From contig CANQDU010000004.1 in assembly GCA_947593925.1 (NCBI GenBank), positions 113,834 to 177,833 of the forward strand: DNA of 64,000 nt, in the 5' to 3' direction. This document shows, in pieces, positions 29,960 through 38,381 of this stretch. A program made the translations under genes and the position numbers. The number at the start of each line of letters is the position of its first letter. Positions within the stretch are counted from its first letter, which is position 1. The DNA is from an uncultured Clostridia bacterium (GTDB taxonomy: Bacteria > Bacillota > Clostridia > Oscillospirales > JAAYOS01). Under the pieces are notes generated by a model. It ran no database searches. It saw nothing but the letters and a program-made list of their open reading frames with translations, and was not told where the DNA came from.

Positions 29960-30724
29960 GTGGAGCTTTATTTGCAGTGGAAGGAGCTTATGCGCTCCGG
30001 TGCGGACGTGGCGTTCTGGCAGTCGTTCTACGTCAAGTTCTATCAGGCGTTCATAGAGGCGGACAGGTGGAAGCAGTACCTCAGCCGCGTCGGTACGACG
30101 CTTCTCGTCACGGCCATAGCGCTTGCGATAGGCGTTCTGCTCGGCGTCATCGTCGCCTCGGTGAGGACGGCGCACGCGCAGCAGCGTCCCGGCCGCCACA
30201 ACCCCATTCTCGGTCTCTTCAACGCGATATTCAATGTGTACGTCACCGTCATACGCGGCACGCCTATGATGGTACAGCTGCTCATAATGGGTCTTGTCAT
30301 CTTCAAGACGAGCAACAACTACACCATGGTCGGCGCGCTGACGCTCGGCATCAACTCCGGCGCCTACGTCTCCGAGATAATCCGCGGCGGACTGATGAGC
30401 CTCGACGCGGGACAGATGGAGGCCGGCCGCTCGCTCGGACTCGGGTATCTGCCGACGATGATCTACATAGTCGTGCCGCAGGCGTTCAAGGCGATACTGC
30501 CGGCGCTCGGCAACGAGTTCATCGTCCTTCTGAAGGACACGTCGCTTATCAACGTCATCGGCGGCAAGGAGCTCGTCTACGCCGCGCAGGGCGTCATGAG
30601 CCGCACCTACGAGCAGATGTTCCCGCTCTTCGGCGTCGCGGCGATATACCTCGTGCTCGTCATCATATTCACATGGCTGCTCGGACTGTTGGAGAGGAGG
30701 CTTCGCAAGAGTGATAGACGTTAG
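29960..30724 (+). CDS. Amino-acid ABC transporter permease
   Basis: 254-residue HisM/ArtQ-type permease. A 45-residue N-terminal extension precedes the first helix ([21 protein letters not shown]). The family motif [14 protein letters not shown] follows, and the EAA-loop [37 protein letters not shown] contacts the ATPase. Start GTG 29960 has GAAGGAG upstream. The stop lies 14 bases inside the ATPase gene. Confidence 0.93.
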   Translation: MELYLQWKELMRSGADVAFWQSFYVKFYQAFIEADRWKQYLSRVGTTLLVTAIALAIGVLLGVIVASVRTAHAQQRPGRHNPILGLFNAIFNVYVTVIRGTPMMVQLLIMGLVIFKTSNNYTMVGALTLGINSGAYVSEIIRGGLMSLDAGQMEAGRSLGLGYLPTMIYIVVPQAFKAILPALGNEFIVLLKDTSLINVIGGKELVYAAQGVMSRTYEQMFPLFGVAAIYLVLVIIFTWLLGLLERRLRKSDRR

Positions 30725-31433
30725 TCATCTGACAAAGTACTTCGGTGATAACCTCGTCCTCGACGACATCTCGGAGCACATCTCCCCCGGCGAGAAGATA
30801 GTCATCATCGGGCCCAGCGGCTCGGGCAAGAGCACCTTCCTGCGCTGCCTGAACCTGCTCGAGATACCCTCCTCCGGCTCCATCACGGTGGACGGCGTCT
30901 GCGTCACCGACCCCAAGGCGGACATCAACGCCGTGCGCCGCAGCCTCGGCATGGTGTTCCAGCACTTCAACCTCTTCCCCCACCTCACCGTCATGCGGAA
31001 CCTCACCCTCGCGCCCACGAAGCTCGGCCTCATGAATAAGGACGAGGCGGAGGCCGAGGCGCTGCGTCTTCTCGACCGCGTCGGCCTCAAGGACAAGGCG
31101 CTCGAGTACCCCGGAAAGCTCTCCGGCGGACAGAAGCAGCGTATCGCGATAGTCCGCGCTCTTGCGATGAAGCCGAAGATGATGCTCTTTGACGAGCCGA
31201 CGAGCGCGCTCGACCCCGAGATGGTCGGCGAAGTGCTCACGGTCATGAAGGAGCTCGCGGACGAGGGCATGACGATGGCGGTCGTCACCCACGAGATGGG
31301 CTTTGCGCGCGAGGTCGGCACCCGCCTGTTCTTCATGGACGGCGGCAAGATACTCGAGCAGAACACCCCCGCGGCGTTCTTCGACGACCCGCAGCAGCCC
31401 CGCGCAAAGGAATTCCTCAGCAAGGTCTTATAA
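30711..31433 (+). CDS. Amino-acid ABC transporter ATP-binding protein
   Basis: 240-residue GlnQ/HisP-type ATPase. Walker A GPSGSGKS is near residues 34-41, the Q-loop [13 protein letters not shown] near 84, signature LSGGQKQR near 138 and Walker [19 protein letters not shown] near 158, as in polar amino-acid importers. The GTG start overlaps the permease gene by 14 bases. It energises uptake with the preceding permease and binding protein. Confidence 0.95.
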   Translation: MIDVSHLTKYFGDNLVLDDISEHISPGEKIVIIGPSGSGKSTFLRCLNLLEIPSSGSITVDGVCVTDPKADINAVRRSLGMVFQHFNLFPHLTVMRNLTLAPTKLGLMNKDEAEAEALRLLDRVGLKDKALEYPGKLSGGQKQRIAIVRALAMKPKMMLFDEPTSALDPEMVGEVLTVMKELADEGMTMAVVTHEMGFAREVGTRLFFMDGGKILEQNTPAAFFDDPQQPRAKEFLSKVL

Positions 31434-31445
31434 ACCCACAAACCG

Positions 31446-31477
31446 AAAGCGCTCCGGCTTCCCGCCGGAGCGCTTTT
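31446..31477 (+). terminator. Terminator of the amino-acid ABC operon
   Basis: AAAGCGCTCCGGC / GCCGGAGCGCTTTTT with loop TTCCC, 12 bases after the ATPase stop. Confidence 0.9.
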
Positions 31478-31562
31478 TACTTGTCCGCACAATTTGCAGA
31501 ATGCGTCCCATGCCGTGCCCTAAGCCGAACGGCCCGAGTGTGTGAACAGCGCCGCAGCATAC

Positions 31563-32750
31563 CTAGAACTCAAATTTGAAGCTGACGGTAAACGCCGGGG
31601 TGAGACTTGCCGGGTCGTCCGTAAAGTCTGCCGTACAGAAATATGTGCTCCCACCCTCCTGACGCTCGTCGAATGTTATACCGAACTCATATATGTACGG
31701 GACGTAAGATTCTTCCGGCACCAGGCTTGCAAATCTGCCCGACGGACCCTCAATGGTGCCCTGCCAAGAGCCGGGAAAGATATCAGCTTCGCCGCTTCCA
31801 TTCGGGACAAGGCGGGTGCTGCCGTCCGGATAAACCTCCTCAAGGCGGAGCGAATCTTCTATCAGCTTGTAATTATCTGACCCGTCCGGGAAAATAAGCT
31901 CCAGACTTATAGCCGACATGTCCTCCGGCACATTGCCCTCCTGACCTTCCGAACTTGCGCCATAATATATGTTCTGCCGTATATTCCCGAAAATGAGGCA
32001 TTGAGAATCGGCGTACTCATCAGGTATATCCGGTATTTCAATCATCGTGGAGAAGGTGTACCATTCGTGCGGCGGGTCAGAGTAGAGATAACCGAACCAA
32101 TAGGTCCATGTAATGCGATACGTTCCGGGAACGGTATACGGCATGTCGAGCATATATTTGTAGCTTTTTCCGCTGTCTACGGAAAAGTCCGCCCAAACGC
32201 GGCCGATGTCGGCGTCGTGCGGTGACGGCGCCCGGACACGGCGTCCGTTGATTGCGGTAGTTATTACTCTGTGATACTGCTCTGCGTAATCTACCTCGAC
32301 CCATCCGTCGTCAGTCAGATATTCTATCGCGCCGGGGAGGACGTCTAACAGCTTATCCGGATGCAGATTGGATATCCCGACTTCCAGATAAGGCCCGTCC
32401 CACCATCTGTATCCGCTGAGCGTCAGCCCGACATACTCGGTGTCGCCGGTGATTTCCAGCGGCAGTGCCAGCTCGGTGAGCATATTCCCCTCGGTCGCGT
32501 CCACAAAAGCAAACGGGAGATGGTTTATCCCGTCCGATTCGGGTTCGGAGCTCTCGGCGGGTTTGGGACTCGCAGACGGCGCAGCACTCCCGGCGGATGA
32601 AGGATTTTCGATGAATTCGGGGCTTTCTGCGAGGACGCCGCCCCAATGCGCGGTGGCAAGGATGCAGCAGACCGCGAGCAGTGCGGCAAGCGCAATTGCG
32701 GCGCATATCACGATGATTTTGCGGTTTTTTCTTCCGGAACCGTTGTTCAT
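31563..32750 (-). CDS. Hypothetical membrane-anchored extracellular protein
   Basis: 395 residues, not recognised. A basic N-terminus and one membrane helix (residues 11-33) are followed by a Ser/Pro/Glu-rich linker (45-75) and then a soluble beta-rich, Tyr/Trp-rich part. The later sequence has repeated short aromatic stretches (YRWWDGPYLEVGISN; RITWTYWFGYLY), suggesting an immunoglobulin-like or carbohydrate-related fold, but that is only an impression. GGGGAGG precedes ATG 32750. Codon use is more AT-rich than its neighbours, with TAT/ATA/TTC and AAA common, and nothing nearby shares its direction closely, so recent acquisition is possible. No partner gene is obvious. Confidence 0.6.
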   Translation of the reverse strand: MNNGSGRKNRKIIVICAAIALAALLAVCCILATAHWGGVLAESPEFIENPSSAGSAAPSASPKPAESSEPESDGINHLPFAFVDATEGNMLTELALPLEITGDTEYVGLTLSGYRWWDGPYLEVGISNLHPDKLLDVLPGAIEYLTDDGWVEVDYAEQYHRVITTAINGRRVRAPSPHDADIGRVWADFSVDSGKSYKYMLDMPYTVPGTYRITWTYWFGYLYSDPPHEWYTFSTMIEIPDIPDEYADSQCLIFGNIRQNIYYGASSEGQEGNVPEDMSAISLELIFPDGSDNYKLIEDSLRLEEVYPDGSTRLVPNGSGEADIFPGSWQGTIEGPSGRFASLVPEESYVPYIYEFGITFDERQEGGSTYFCTADFTDDPASLTPAFTVSFKFEF

Positions 32751-32877
32751 AACAATACCTCCCCTGACCTGCGTATTCCGGCTTCATCCGTATATGTCCG
32801 CACAACGCAAAACATGGACAGCTTTTTTGAAAAATTCAGAAAATTTTTTCGGCGGAGCATGTACTGCCGAATAAACC

Positions 32878-32910
32878 ACAGTCTCCCGGCGCACTGCGCC
32901 GGGAGACTGT
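32878..32910 (-). terminator. Strong hairpin downstream of the M28/DUF4298 unit
   Basis: Perfect 15-bp arms (ACAGTCTCCCGGCGC and complement) with loop ACT. It lies about 40 bases after the DUF4298 stop read leftward. The T-tract is weak (GGTTTATTC), so termination may be incomplete or Rho-assisted. Confidence 0.55.
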
Positions 32911-32948
32911 ATCGGTCTGTATATAAATCGTCGCATCTTTCTGATGTC

Positions 32949-33230
32949 TTAGAACAGCCTTGCCGCTGTCTCGCGGACAGCCTCGTCCGACGCGAGAAGG
33001 TCGAACACTGCGTCCTCGGACAGCACCCCGCGCTTGAGCTCCGGCGGGAGAAGCCCCGCCTCGTCATCGCGGAGGTCGCTCTGCCAGTCGGTGCGGTAAT
33101 ACTCGCGGAGCGCCGCCAGCTTCGGCAGCGCCGCCTCGCAGCTCTCGAGCGCCGCGAGAAGCTCCGAGACCGCCGCCTACGCCTCGTCGAGATTCCGCTC
33201 GTTCCGCGCTATCCGCTCTATGTCCGGCAC
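32949..33230 (-). pseudogene. DUF4298 family protein interrupted by an in-frame TAG
   Basis: From GTG 33230 the frame reads MPDIERIARNERNLDEA, then TAG (33179-33177), then continues open for 75 codons to TAA. The later part contains YYRTDWQSDLRDDEAGLLP and LKRGVLSEDAVFDLL, which I recognise as the conserved end of DUF4298. The nonsense codon replaces the residue expected between the two helices (GAG to TAG would be a single change). No ATG, GTG or TTG with a ribosome site lies just after the stop, so restart looks unlikely. Other genes here end in TAG (dinB, DUF815), so TAG is a true stop in this genome. It starts eight bases after the M28 stop. Function of the family is unknown. Confidence 0.75.
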
Positions 33231-33238
33231 GGCGGGAC

Positions 33239-34516
33239 TTACTTCGCCTCGGCGGGTTTCTTTGCGAGGTAGCGGTCAAGATCCTCGCGAATATTCTTCG
33301 GGATGGTGCGCGGGACCGGGAATATCTTCGCGTTCACCATGCGGTCGCTGAACGCGACGGCAAACTCGGTGACGACCGCAAGCGCCTCCGGCGAGATGAG
33401 TGAGATCATGTCATAGCGGGTGTGCATGAAGCCCATGCCCGGCATACCGGGGCCGCCGCCGCGCGCGAAGTTTATCGCGGGGACTCCCCTGTCCGCAAAC
33501 GGCACCGAGTCGCTTGACATGATGCTCTGGCGGACGCCGGTGGAGTAGCCGAGCTCCTTTGCCATGAACTCGACGTATTTGCAGAGGCTCTCGTCCGCCG
33601 TGACGGCGGCGCTGTTCATGCCGAGCACCGAGCCGCCGACGTCGGCATTGACCATAAAGACGTGCTTGGGAAGTTCGTCCTCGGGTATCGCGGCGACGTA
33701 CGCCTTCGAGCCGAGAAGCCCCAGCTCCTCCGAGCCGAAGAAGATGAAACGGCAGGTGCGAACCGGCGGATGCTCGACGAAGTGGCGCAGTATCTCCATT
33801 ATCGTGACGCATCCGGCCGCGTTGTCCCACACTCCGGGGCTGAACTCGACGCTGTCGTAGTGCGCGCCGAAGTCCACTATCTCATCCGGCTTCTCCGTGC
33901 CGGGTATCTCGCAGACGACGTTGTGCGAGTTGTACTTCCTCGGCGTGGTGTGGAGCTCGATATGTACCTTCGTCGCGCCGCTCTTGAGTATCTCGAGCGC
34001 GTCGGTCATGCGGATGTGGAACGCCGGCATGAGACCGTGCTCGCTGAGCGTCGGACGGAGGGTACGGGTGTCAAGGTCGGTCTTTTCGACCTCGTCGATG
34101 ACGGTGCCGCCCATTGTGACAAAGCCCGCCGCGCCGGCAGCGATAAGCTTCTTGTAGTTGTCGGCGGTCATTCTGCCGTTTATCAGCACGACCTTGCCCT
34201 TCGCCTGCGCGAGCATTACGTCGTCAAACTGTTCGAGGTACATGAACTCATGGTCCTCTCCGCCCTCGGCGGTGCAGCCCGCGAGCTTGTAGCCCGTCAC
34301 CGTATACTTCTTGTACTCCGGCTCAAGGACGGCAAACTCCGCCTTCTCGACCGTTCCGTCCTCCACCTCGAACGGGACCTGCTCCGCCTTGAGGCCGAGC
34401 GAGGCTATCTCGTCCATGAGTATGTGCGCGGCGCGATCCTCCTCCGCCGTACCGCTGATGCGCACGAAGCCCATCTTCTCAAGCAGATCGTACTGACGTT
34501 TTCCGCAAACTGCCAT
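33239..34516 (-). CDS. M28 family zinc aminopeptidase with inserted PA-type domain
   Basis: 425 residues. The dinuclear-zinc M28 core shows its ligands in order: His/Asp in GAHYDSVEFSPGVWDNAAG, the catalytic Glu-Glu in FGSEELGLLGS, Asp in MVNADVGG, and a C-terminal His in GFMHTRYDMIS. Residues about 90-190 resemble a protease-associated insert (KGKVVLINGRMTADNYKKLIAAGAAGFV). There is no signal peptide, so it is probably cytoplasmic. ATG 34516 has GGGAGG upstream. Cleaves N-terminal residues from peptides. The promoter is at 34601-34629 and the broken DUF4298 gene follows. Confidence 0.9.
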   Translation of the reverse strand: MAVCGKRQYDLLEKMGFVRISGTAEEDRAAHILMDEIASLGLKAEQVPFEVEDGTVEKAEFAVLEPEYKKYTVTGYKLAGCTAEGGEDHEFMYLEQFDDVMLAQAKGKVVLINGRMTADNYKKLIAAGAAGFVTMGGTVIDEVEKTDLDTRTLRPTLSEHGLMPAFHIRMTDALEILKSGATKVHIELHTTPRKYNSHNVVCEIPGTEKPDEIVDFGAHYDSVEFSPGVWDNAAGCVTIMEILRHFVEHPPVRTCRFIFFGSEELGLLGSKAYVAAIPEDELPKHVFMVNADVGGSVLGMNSAAVTADESLCKYVEFMAKELGYSTGVRQSIMSSDSVPFADRGVPAINFARGGGPGMPGMGFMHTRYDMISLISPEALAVVTEFAVAFSDRMVNAKIFPVPRTIPKNIREDLDRYLAKKPAEAK

Positions 34517-34600
34517 ATTTTGAACCTCCCGTTTATTCGGCGCGGGCGCGGACGGAGCTTTCCCCGCCGTGCATTTTCCCGCACCGTTATAAGTATGATA

Positions 34601-34629
34601 ATTATACATCCGCGCAGGGAAAATTGCAA
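34601..34629 (-). promoter_or_regulatory. Promoter of the M28 peptidase gene
   Basis: TTGCAA (34629-34624), a 17-base spacer and TATAAT (34606-34601) on the minus strand. Confidence 0.8.
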
Positions 34630-34686
34630 CCTCTGTGCGGCGGATTTTCAAAAGAAAACGCTTTGCCGCGCGGCGCACGCCGCCAT

Positions 34687-34786
34687 TTGCAGGAAAGCAT
34701 TGTATATTCCTGCAAGATTTGTCGAAAGGCGGCGAAAAAGTTTGTCTATTTTACCGCTCGCGCGTTTTACCGAGCGGTGGTATAAT
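34687..34786 (+). promoter_or_regulatory. Candidate control region of the PepC-like gene
   Basis: A TATAAT box (34781-34786) lies 120 bases before the coding start. Directly before it is a dyad ACCGCTCG (34753-34760) / CGAGCGGT (34771-34778) that would cover the -35 area, where no good TTGACA is seen. Further upstream is TTGCAGGAA / TTCCTGCAA (34687-34695 and 34707-34715). A promoter without a -35 box overlapped by a dyad suggests an activator or repressor site. This is inference. Confidence 0.4.
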
Positions 34787-34905
34787 TATTGCGGTATCAA
34801 GAATAGGGATACCCGTACCGAAATTAAAAGCGGCTCTGCATCTCTCCCATGCGCGTACTACGCGGCAGTGCGGCTTTTATGATTTTACACCAAGGAGGCA
34901 CCATC

Positions 34906-36234
34906 ATGAAGAACGCCAAGCCCATCACCCCCGAAATGCTCGCGAAGTTCTCCGCGGCATACGATGCAAACCCGGTCTACAAGACCCTCACCGTCGCCGT
35001 CAGCAAGAATGACCTCGCCGAGCTCGCCTGCGACGTCATGCAGACGACGAAGGATCAGTTTGCCTTTGCCATCGACCTGCCGACCGTCGGCGTCACCAAT
35101 CAGCGCGCGAGCGGCCGCTGCTGGCTGTTCGCGGGCATGAACGTCCTGCGCGAGATAGTCGCGAAGAAGGCCAATGCCGACCGCATCGAGATCTCGCAGA
35201 ACTACATAGCCTTCTGGGACAAGTTCGAGAAGATAAACTACTGCCTCGAGTCGATAATCGACACCGCGAACCTCCCGACCTCCGACCGCACGGTCAACTG
35301 GATACTCGGCGGCCTGCAGGACGGCGGCCAGTGGGACATGGTCGTCGACCTCGTCAAGAAGTACGGCGTCGTGCCGATCTCGGTCATGCCCGAGACGCAG
35401 CAGTCCTGCAACACCCGCTCGGTCACGCAGATGGTCAACATGAAGCTCCGCGAGTACGCCGTCGAGCTCCGCGCGCTCGTCGCCGAGGGCAAGGATCCCC
35501 AGCCGCGCAAGGAGGAGATGCTCTGCGAGATGTACCGCGTGCTCTGCATCTGCTTCGGCAAGCCGGTCGAGAAGTTCGACTTCGAGTGGATAGACAAGGA
35601 CAAGGTCTATCACGCCGACCGCGGCCTCACCCCGAAGGAGTTCTATGACAAGTACGTCGGCCTCGACCTCGACGACTATGTTTCCGTCATCAACGGGCCT
35701 ACCGCCGACAAGCCGTTCGGCAAGAGCTACACCGTCGATTACCTCGGAAACGTCGTCGGCGGCAAGATAAAGTACCTCAACGTCCCGATGGACACGCTCA
35801 AGAAGCTCGTCGTCGATCAGCTGAAGAGCGGCGAGGTCGTCTGGTTCGGCAGCGACTGCGGCAAGTACGGCGACCGCAAGGGCGGCGTGTGGGACATCGA
35901 CGCTTTCCACTACGGCGAGCTGCTCGGCGGCCTCACCTTCAACCTCACCAAGGAGCAGCGCCTCGACTACCGTGACAGCGCGATGAACCACGCCATGGTC
36001 ATCACCGGCGTCAACTTCGGCGCGGACGGCGAGCCCGACCGCTGGAAGATCGAGAACAGCTGGGGCGACGAGGCCGGCAATCACGGCTACTTCGTCGCGA
36101 GCGCGAAGTGGTTCGACGAGTTCACCTATCAGGCGGTCATCAACCGCAAGTTCCTCTCCCCCGAGCTCAACGCCGCCTACGACGCGGACCCGATAGTCCT
36201 CAAGCCGTGGGATCCGATGGGCTCCCTCGCGTAA
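34906..36234 (+). CDS. pepC: C1-family cysteine aminopeptidase (PepC/bleomycin hydrolase type)
   Basis: 442 residues. The papain-like triad is present: Cys72 in NQRASGRCWLFAG, His362 in AMNHAMVITG and Asn384 in KIENSWGDE. The C-terminus (DPMGSLA) is the type that folds into the active site and makes the enzyme an aminopeptidase. There is no signal peptide, so it is cytoplasmic. ATG 34906 has AAGGAGG seven bases upstream. The codon choice is strongly biased, suggesting high expression. It is divergent from the M28 peptidase, and two more peptidases lie in this window, consistent with a peptide-using lifestyle. Confidence 0.94.
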   Translation: MKNAKPITPEMLAKFSAAYDANPVYKTLTVAVSKNDLAELACDVMQTTKDQFAFAIDLPTVGVTNQRASGRCWLFAGMNVLREIVAKKANADRIEISQNYIAFWDKFEKINYCLESIIDTANLPTSDRTVNWILGGLQDGGQWDMVVDLVKKYGVVPISVMPETQQSCNTRSVTQMVNMKLREYAVELRALVAEGKDPQPRKEEMLCEMYRVLCICFGKPVEKFDFEWIDKDKVYHADRGLTPKEFYDKYVGLDLDDYVSVINGPTADKPFGKSYTVDYLGNVVGGKIKYLNVPMDTLKKLVVDQLKSGEVVWFGSDCGKYGDRKGGVWDIDAFHYGELLGGLTFNLTKEQRLDYRDSAMNHAMVITGVNFGADGEPDRWKIENSWGDEAGNHGYFVASAKWFDEFTYQAVINRKFLSPELNAAYDADPIVLKPWDPMGSLA

Positions 36235-36243
36235 ATATCGCGG

Positions 36244-36285
36244 AATAACAGAAAGAGCGGGCTTTTGCCCGCTCTTTCTGTTATT
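36244..36285 (+). terminator. Terminator of the PepC-like gene
   Basis: AATAACAGAAAGAGCGGGC with its exact complement around TTTT. The arm itself supplies a CTTTCTGTTATTT tail. It is nearly symmetric, so it may also act leftward. Confidence 0.8.
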
Positions 36286-36290
36286 TCGCG

Positions 36291-36516
36291 ATGCCGTCGG
36301 ACAGGGCAAAGCCCTGCCGACGGCGGGCGCTGCGCTTTGCGCCGAGTTTTCCGCCTTCGGCGGAAAATCGACGCATTCCCACGCGGTCGGCGACCGCGTG
36401 GGAGCCCTTCCGATTAAACGTGCTCGGGCAAATAAATTGCCCTGCGCAAAATCGCCGCAAGCGGCGATTTTTGACCGCGCGAACAGGCGCGGACGCCGCT
36501 GTTGCGGCGCAGAAAG
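36291..36516 (+). repeat. Mosaic hairpin repeat, copy 4 (modules B-C-F)
   Basis: Noncoding. B-type hairpin GCCGTCGGACAGGGC with complement; a linker ending GCGCCGAG; C-type hairpin TTTTCCGCC TTC GGCGGAAAA followed by TCGACGCA; then module F: CCCACGCGGTC / GACCGCGTGGG, AGCCCTT, an ATTAAA spacer, TGCTCGG, GGGCAAAT AAATTGCCC, CTGCGC, another hairpin and ACCGCGCGAACAGGCGCGG. Modules B and C match 50538-50811; module F matches 63665-63853. This explains the 300-base gap between PepC and the 73-residue gene. No gene is seen. Confidence 0.75.
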
Positions 36517-36543
36517 TCGGGCGCGATACAGGTTCGCAAGCGC

Positions 36544-36765
36544 TCACTTCTTGCCGAAGAGTCCTCCGAGCGCGTCGCCTATTTTGTCCACGGATATCTT
36601 TGCCTTTACTCCGTCCACTATCTTGGAAACCTGGTCGTCCGGCAGATCGACGCCGATAAGTCCCTCGACCGTGTGTATCGGGTCGCTCTTGAACTTCTCC
36701 GCGATGGCGTCGTCGCCCTTGATCTTGCCTACTATCTCGTCTATCTTGCTCTTTATCGCATCCAT
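36544..36765 (-). CDS. Small conserved-type helical protein of unknown function (73 aa)
   Basis: 73 residues, acidic/lysine-rich and helical: MDAIKSKIDEIVGKIKGDD at the start and a Gly-Leu-Phe-Gly-Lys-Lys end (GDALGGLFGKK). I have seen such short proteins with a GGLFGKK tail in gut Clostridia but know no function. GAAAGGAG lies 8 bases before ATG 36765, and a promoter is at 36855-36882, so it is a well-formed single-gene unit. There is no signal peptide or membrane helix. Confidence 0.7.
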   Translation of the reverse strand: MDAIKSKIDEIVGKIKGDDAIAEKFKSDPIHTVEGLIGVDLPDDQVSKIVDGVKAKISVDKIGDALGGLFGKK

Positions 36766-36854
36766 ACCTATTTCTCCTTTCGGCGTGTCCCGCCGGGATT
36801 TGCGCCGCGGAGCCCGCAAGCGCGGGAGTAAAGCGGCACAACAACTATGCGACA

Positions 36855-36882
36855 ATTATAACACTGCGCCGGACAAATGCAA
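36855..36882 (-). promoter_or_regulatory. Promoter of the 73-residue protein gene
   Basis: TTGCAT (36882-36877), a 16-base spacer and TATAAT (36860-36855). The rest of the stretch from 36766 to the tRNA terminator at 37040 holds nothing I can recognise. Confidence 0.7.
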
Positions 36883-37021
36883 GCCGTGCAGGTGCGGCGC
36901 GCCGGGGCGCATATTATGCCGTTCCCCGGCAATACACGGTGCCGATGTCCTCCCGGAAATCGAACAGGAAAAGACGTAGTCCTTTCTGCGAGTTGAACTA
37001 TTGCCCAAACGTCCAAGCTCA

Positions 37022-37075
37022 ACATTGTAAAAAAGTACAAAGAACCGCCCGAATCTTTCGATTCGGGCGGTTCTT
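37022..37075 (-). terminator. Terminator of the initiator tRNA
   Basis: AAGAACCGCCCGAATC / GATTCGGGCGGTTCTT (37040-37075) with loop TTTC. Read leftward it is followed by TGTACTTTTTTAC. It starts two bases after the encoded CCA. Confidence 0.9.
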
Positions 37076-37076
37076 C

Positions 37077-37154
<78 letters not shown>

Positions 37155-37159
37155 GGATT

Positions 37160-37189
37160 ATAATAACACACCTCCCCCTGCGGTGTCAA
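37160..37189 (-). promoter_or_regulatory. Promoter of the initiator tRNA
   Basis: TTGACA (37189-37184), an 18-base spacer and TATTAT (37165-37160). Predicted initiation falls at or within a few bases of the tRNA 5' end, so the primary transcript would be almost leaderless. Confidence 0.8.
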
Positions 37190-37262
37190 GCACTTTTTTC
37201 GTGTTCGTCAAAACTTTACCGTTTTCGACAGCGCGCCGTCTCATGCCGTTCACGGATATCCC

Positions 37263-38381
37263 TCATCCCCGTACAATGTCTATCGCGCCGCTGACCGTCG
37301 AGACTTTGACGGCAACCGAGCCGTCTCCGTATGTGAGACTTTTGCCCTGCTTTACCGCCGGAAATTCGCAGCTCACGCCGCCGCTCACCGTGGAACAGTC
37401 CGCCGAGAAGCCTGATATGTCGGCGGGAAGACGCAGCATGACCTTGCCGCTTATGGTGCTGAGCTCCGCCTGCCCCGGCGAAGATGCGAGCGAGACGTCG
37501 AGCTCGCCGCTCGCCGTCGAGGCGGCGACCGTCCCGAACGACCCCCCAAGCGTCAGCTCGCCGCTTACCGTTGAGCAGTCCGCGTTCTGCGCCTCGCACT
37601 CTATGGCGCGCAGCTCGCCTGATGTGGCGGAGAGCTTGAGCTTCCCCGTGGCCGTCACGCGCTCCGCCGTGATTTCTCCGGAGGTGCTGCCGGCCTCGAC
37701 CTCCTCCGCCGAGACGTAGCGAAGCTCTATCTCGCCGCTCGTGCTCGAGACCTCCAGCTTTCCCGCGACTTTCAGGCTCCCCGCCGATATTCCGCCGGAC
37801 GTGCTCTCGAGCTCCGCCGAAGCGGCGGTTATGTCCGATGCGGATATTTCCCCGCTCGTCGTGTGTATGAGCACGCTGTCGGACGCCGCCAATCCCGGAA
37901 CCTCTATCTCGGTAGAGACGCCGGAGATATTCACATATCCCGTAAACTCTAACCCCTCCGGCAGGTATATCGTGACGTCGGTGTCGGTATGCGAGGTCAC
38001 GCGGCGGCTCTTGCCCTCGCGGAGGTGCAGGACGCCCGCGTCCAAACGGTACGCGAGCAGACGGTCCTCGGGTATCTCTCCGCGCTCCGTGGTCTGGACG
38101 ACGCGCACCGTGTCGCCGCTGTGGCGCTCCACCGTCAAGCTGCCGCCTATCCAGCTTATCTCTATGCTCCTTACGTCGCCCGCGGCAAACGACGCCTCGC
38201 CCGTCGGCGCGGTCTCGCCGTCAAAGTTGCCGTTCCAGTTCATGCCGCCCGAGCCTTTGAAAAAGTTGAAGAATGCCATCTCATTTTCTCCGTTTCGTGA
38301 AAGTCCCATGCAAAGTATTATCACCAGCGCCGCAAGACACACGGCGCACAGCACGAGCAGAATGTATCTCAGAGCCTTCAT
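37263..38381 (-). CDS. DUF4097 family beta-helix (putative adhesin-like) protein
   Basis: 372 residues. An N-terminal membrane helix (residues 5-26) anchors an extracellular part. From about residue 65 it consists of right-handed beta-helix-like repeats of about 18-20 residues with the recurring S-T-S-G-E-I/L theme (TTSGEIS, STSGGIS, STSGEIE, STSGEIT, ATSGELR, TVSGELT, TASGELD), the signature of DUF4097. It overlaps the HAAS-type gene by four bases (38378-38381). PadR/HAAS/DUF4097 operons are common in Firmicutes and are thought to be envelope-related. Its exact job is unknown. Confidence 0.88.
   Translation of the reverse strand: MKALRYILLVLCAVCLAALVIILCMGLSRNGENEMAFFNFFKGSGGMNWNGNFDGETAPTGEASFAAGDVRSIEISWIGGSLTVERHSGDTVRVVQTTERGEIPEDRLLAYRLDAGVLHLREGKSRRVTSHTDTDVTIYLPEGLEFTGYVNISGVSTEIEVPGLAASDSVLIHTTSGEISASDITAASAELESTSGGISAGSLKVAGKLEVSSTSGEIELRYVSAEEVEAGSTSGEITAERVTATGKLKLSATSGELRAIECEAQNADCSTVSGELTLGGSFGTVAASTASGELDVSLASSPGQAELSTISGKVMLRLPADISGFSADCSTVSGGVSCEFPAVKQGKSLTYGDGSVAVKVSTVSGAIDIVRG

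Noticed and set aside
33177..33179. TAG reassigned to an amino acid in this genome
   Set aside because: RF1 is encoded at 59361-60428, and dinB and the DUF815 gene end in TAG at sensible positions.
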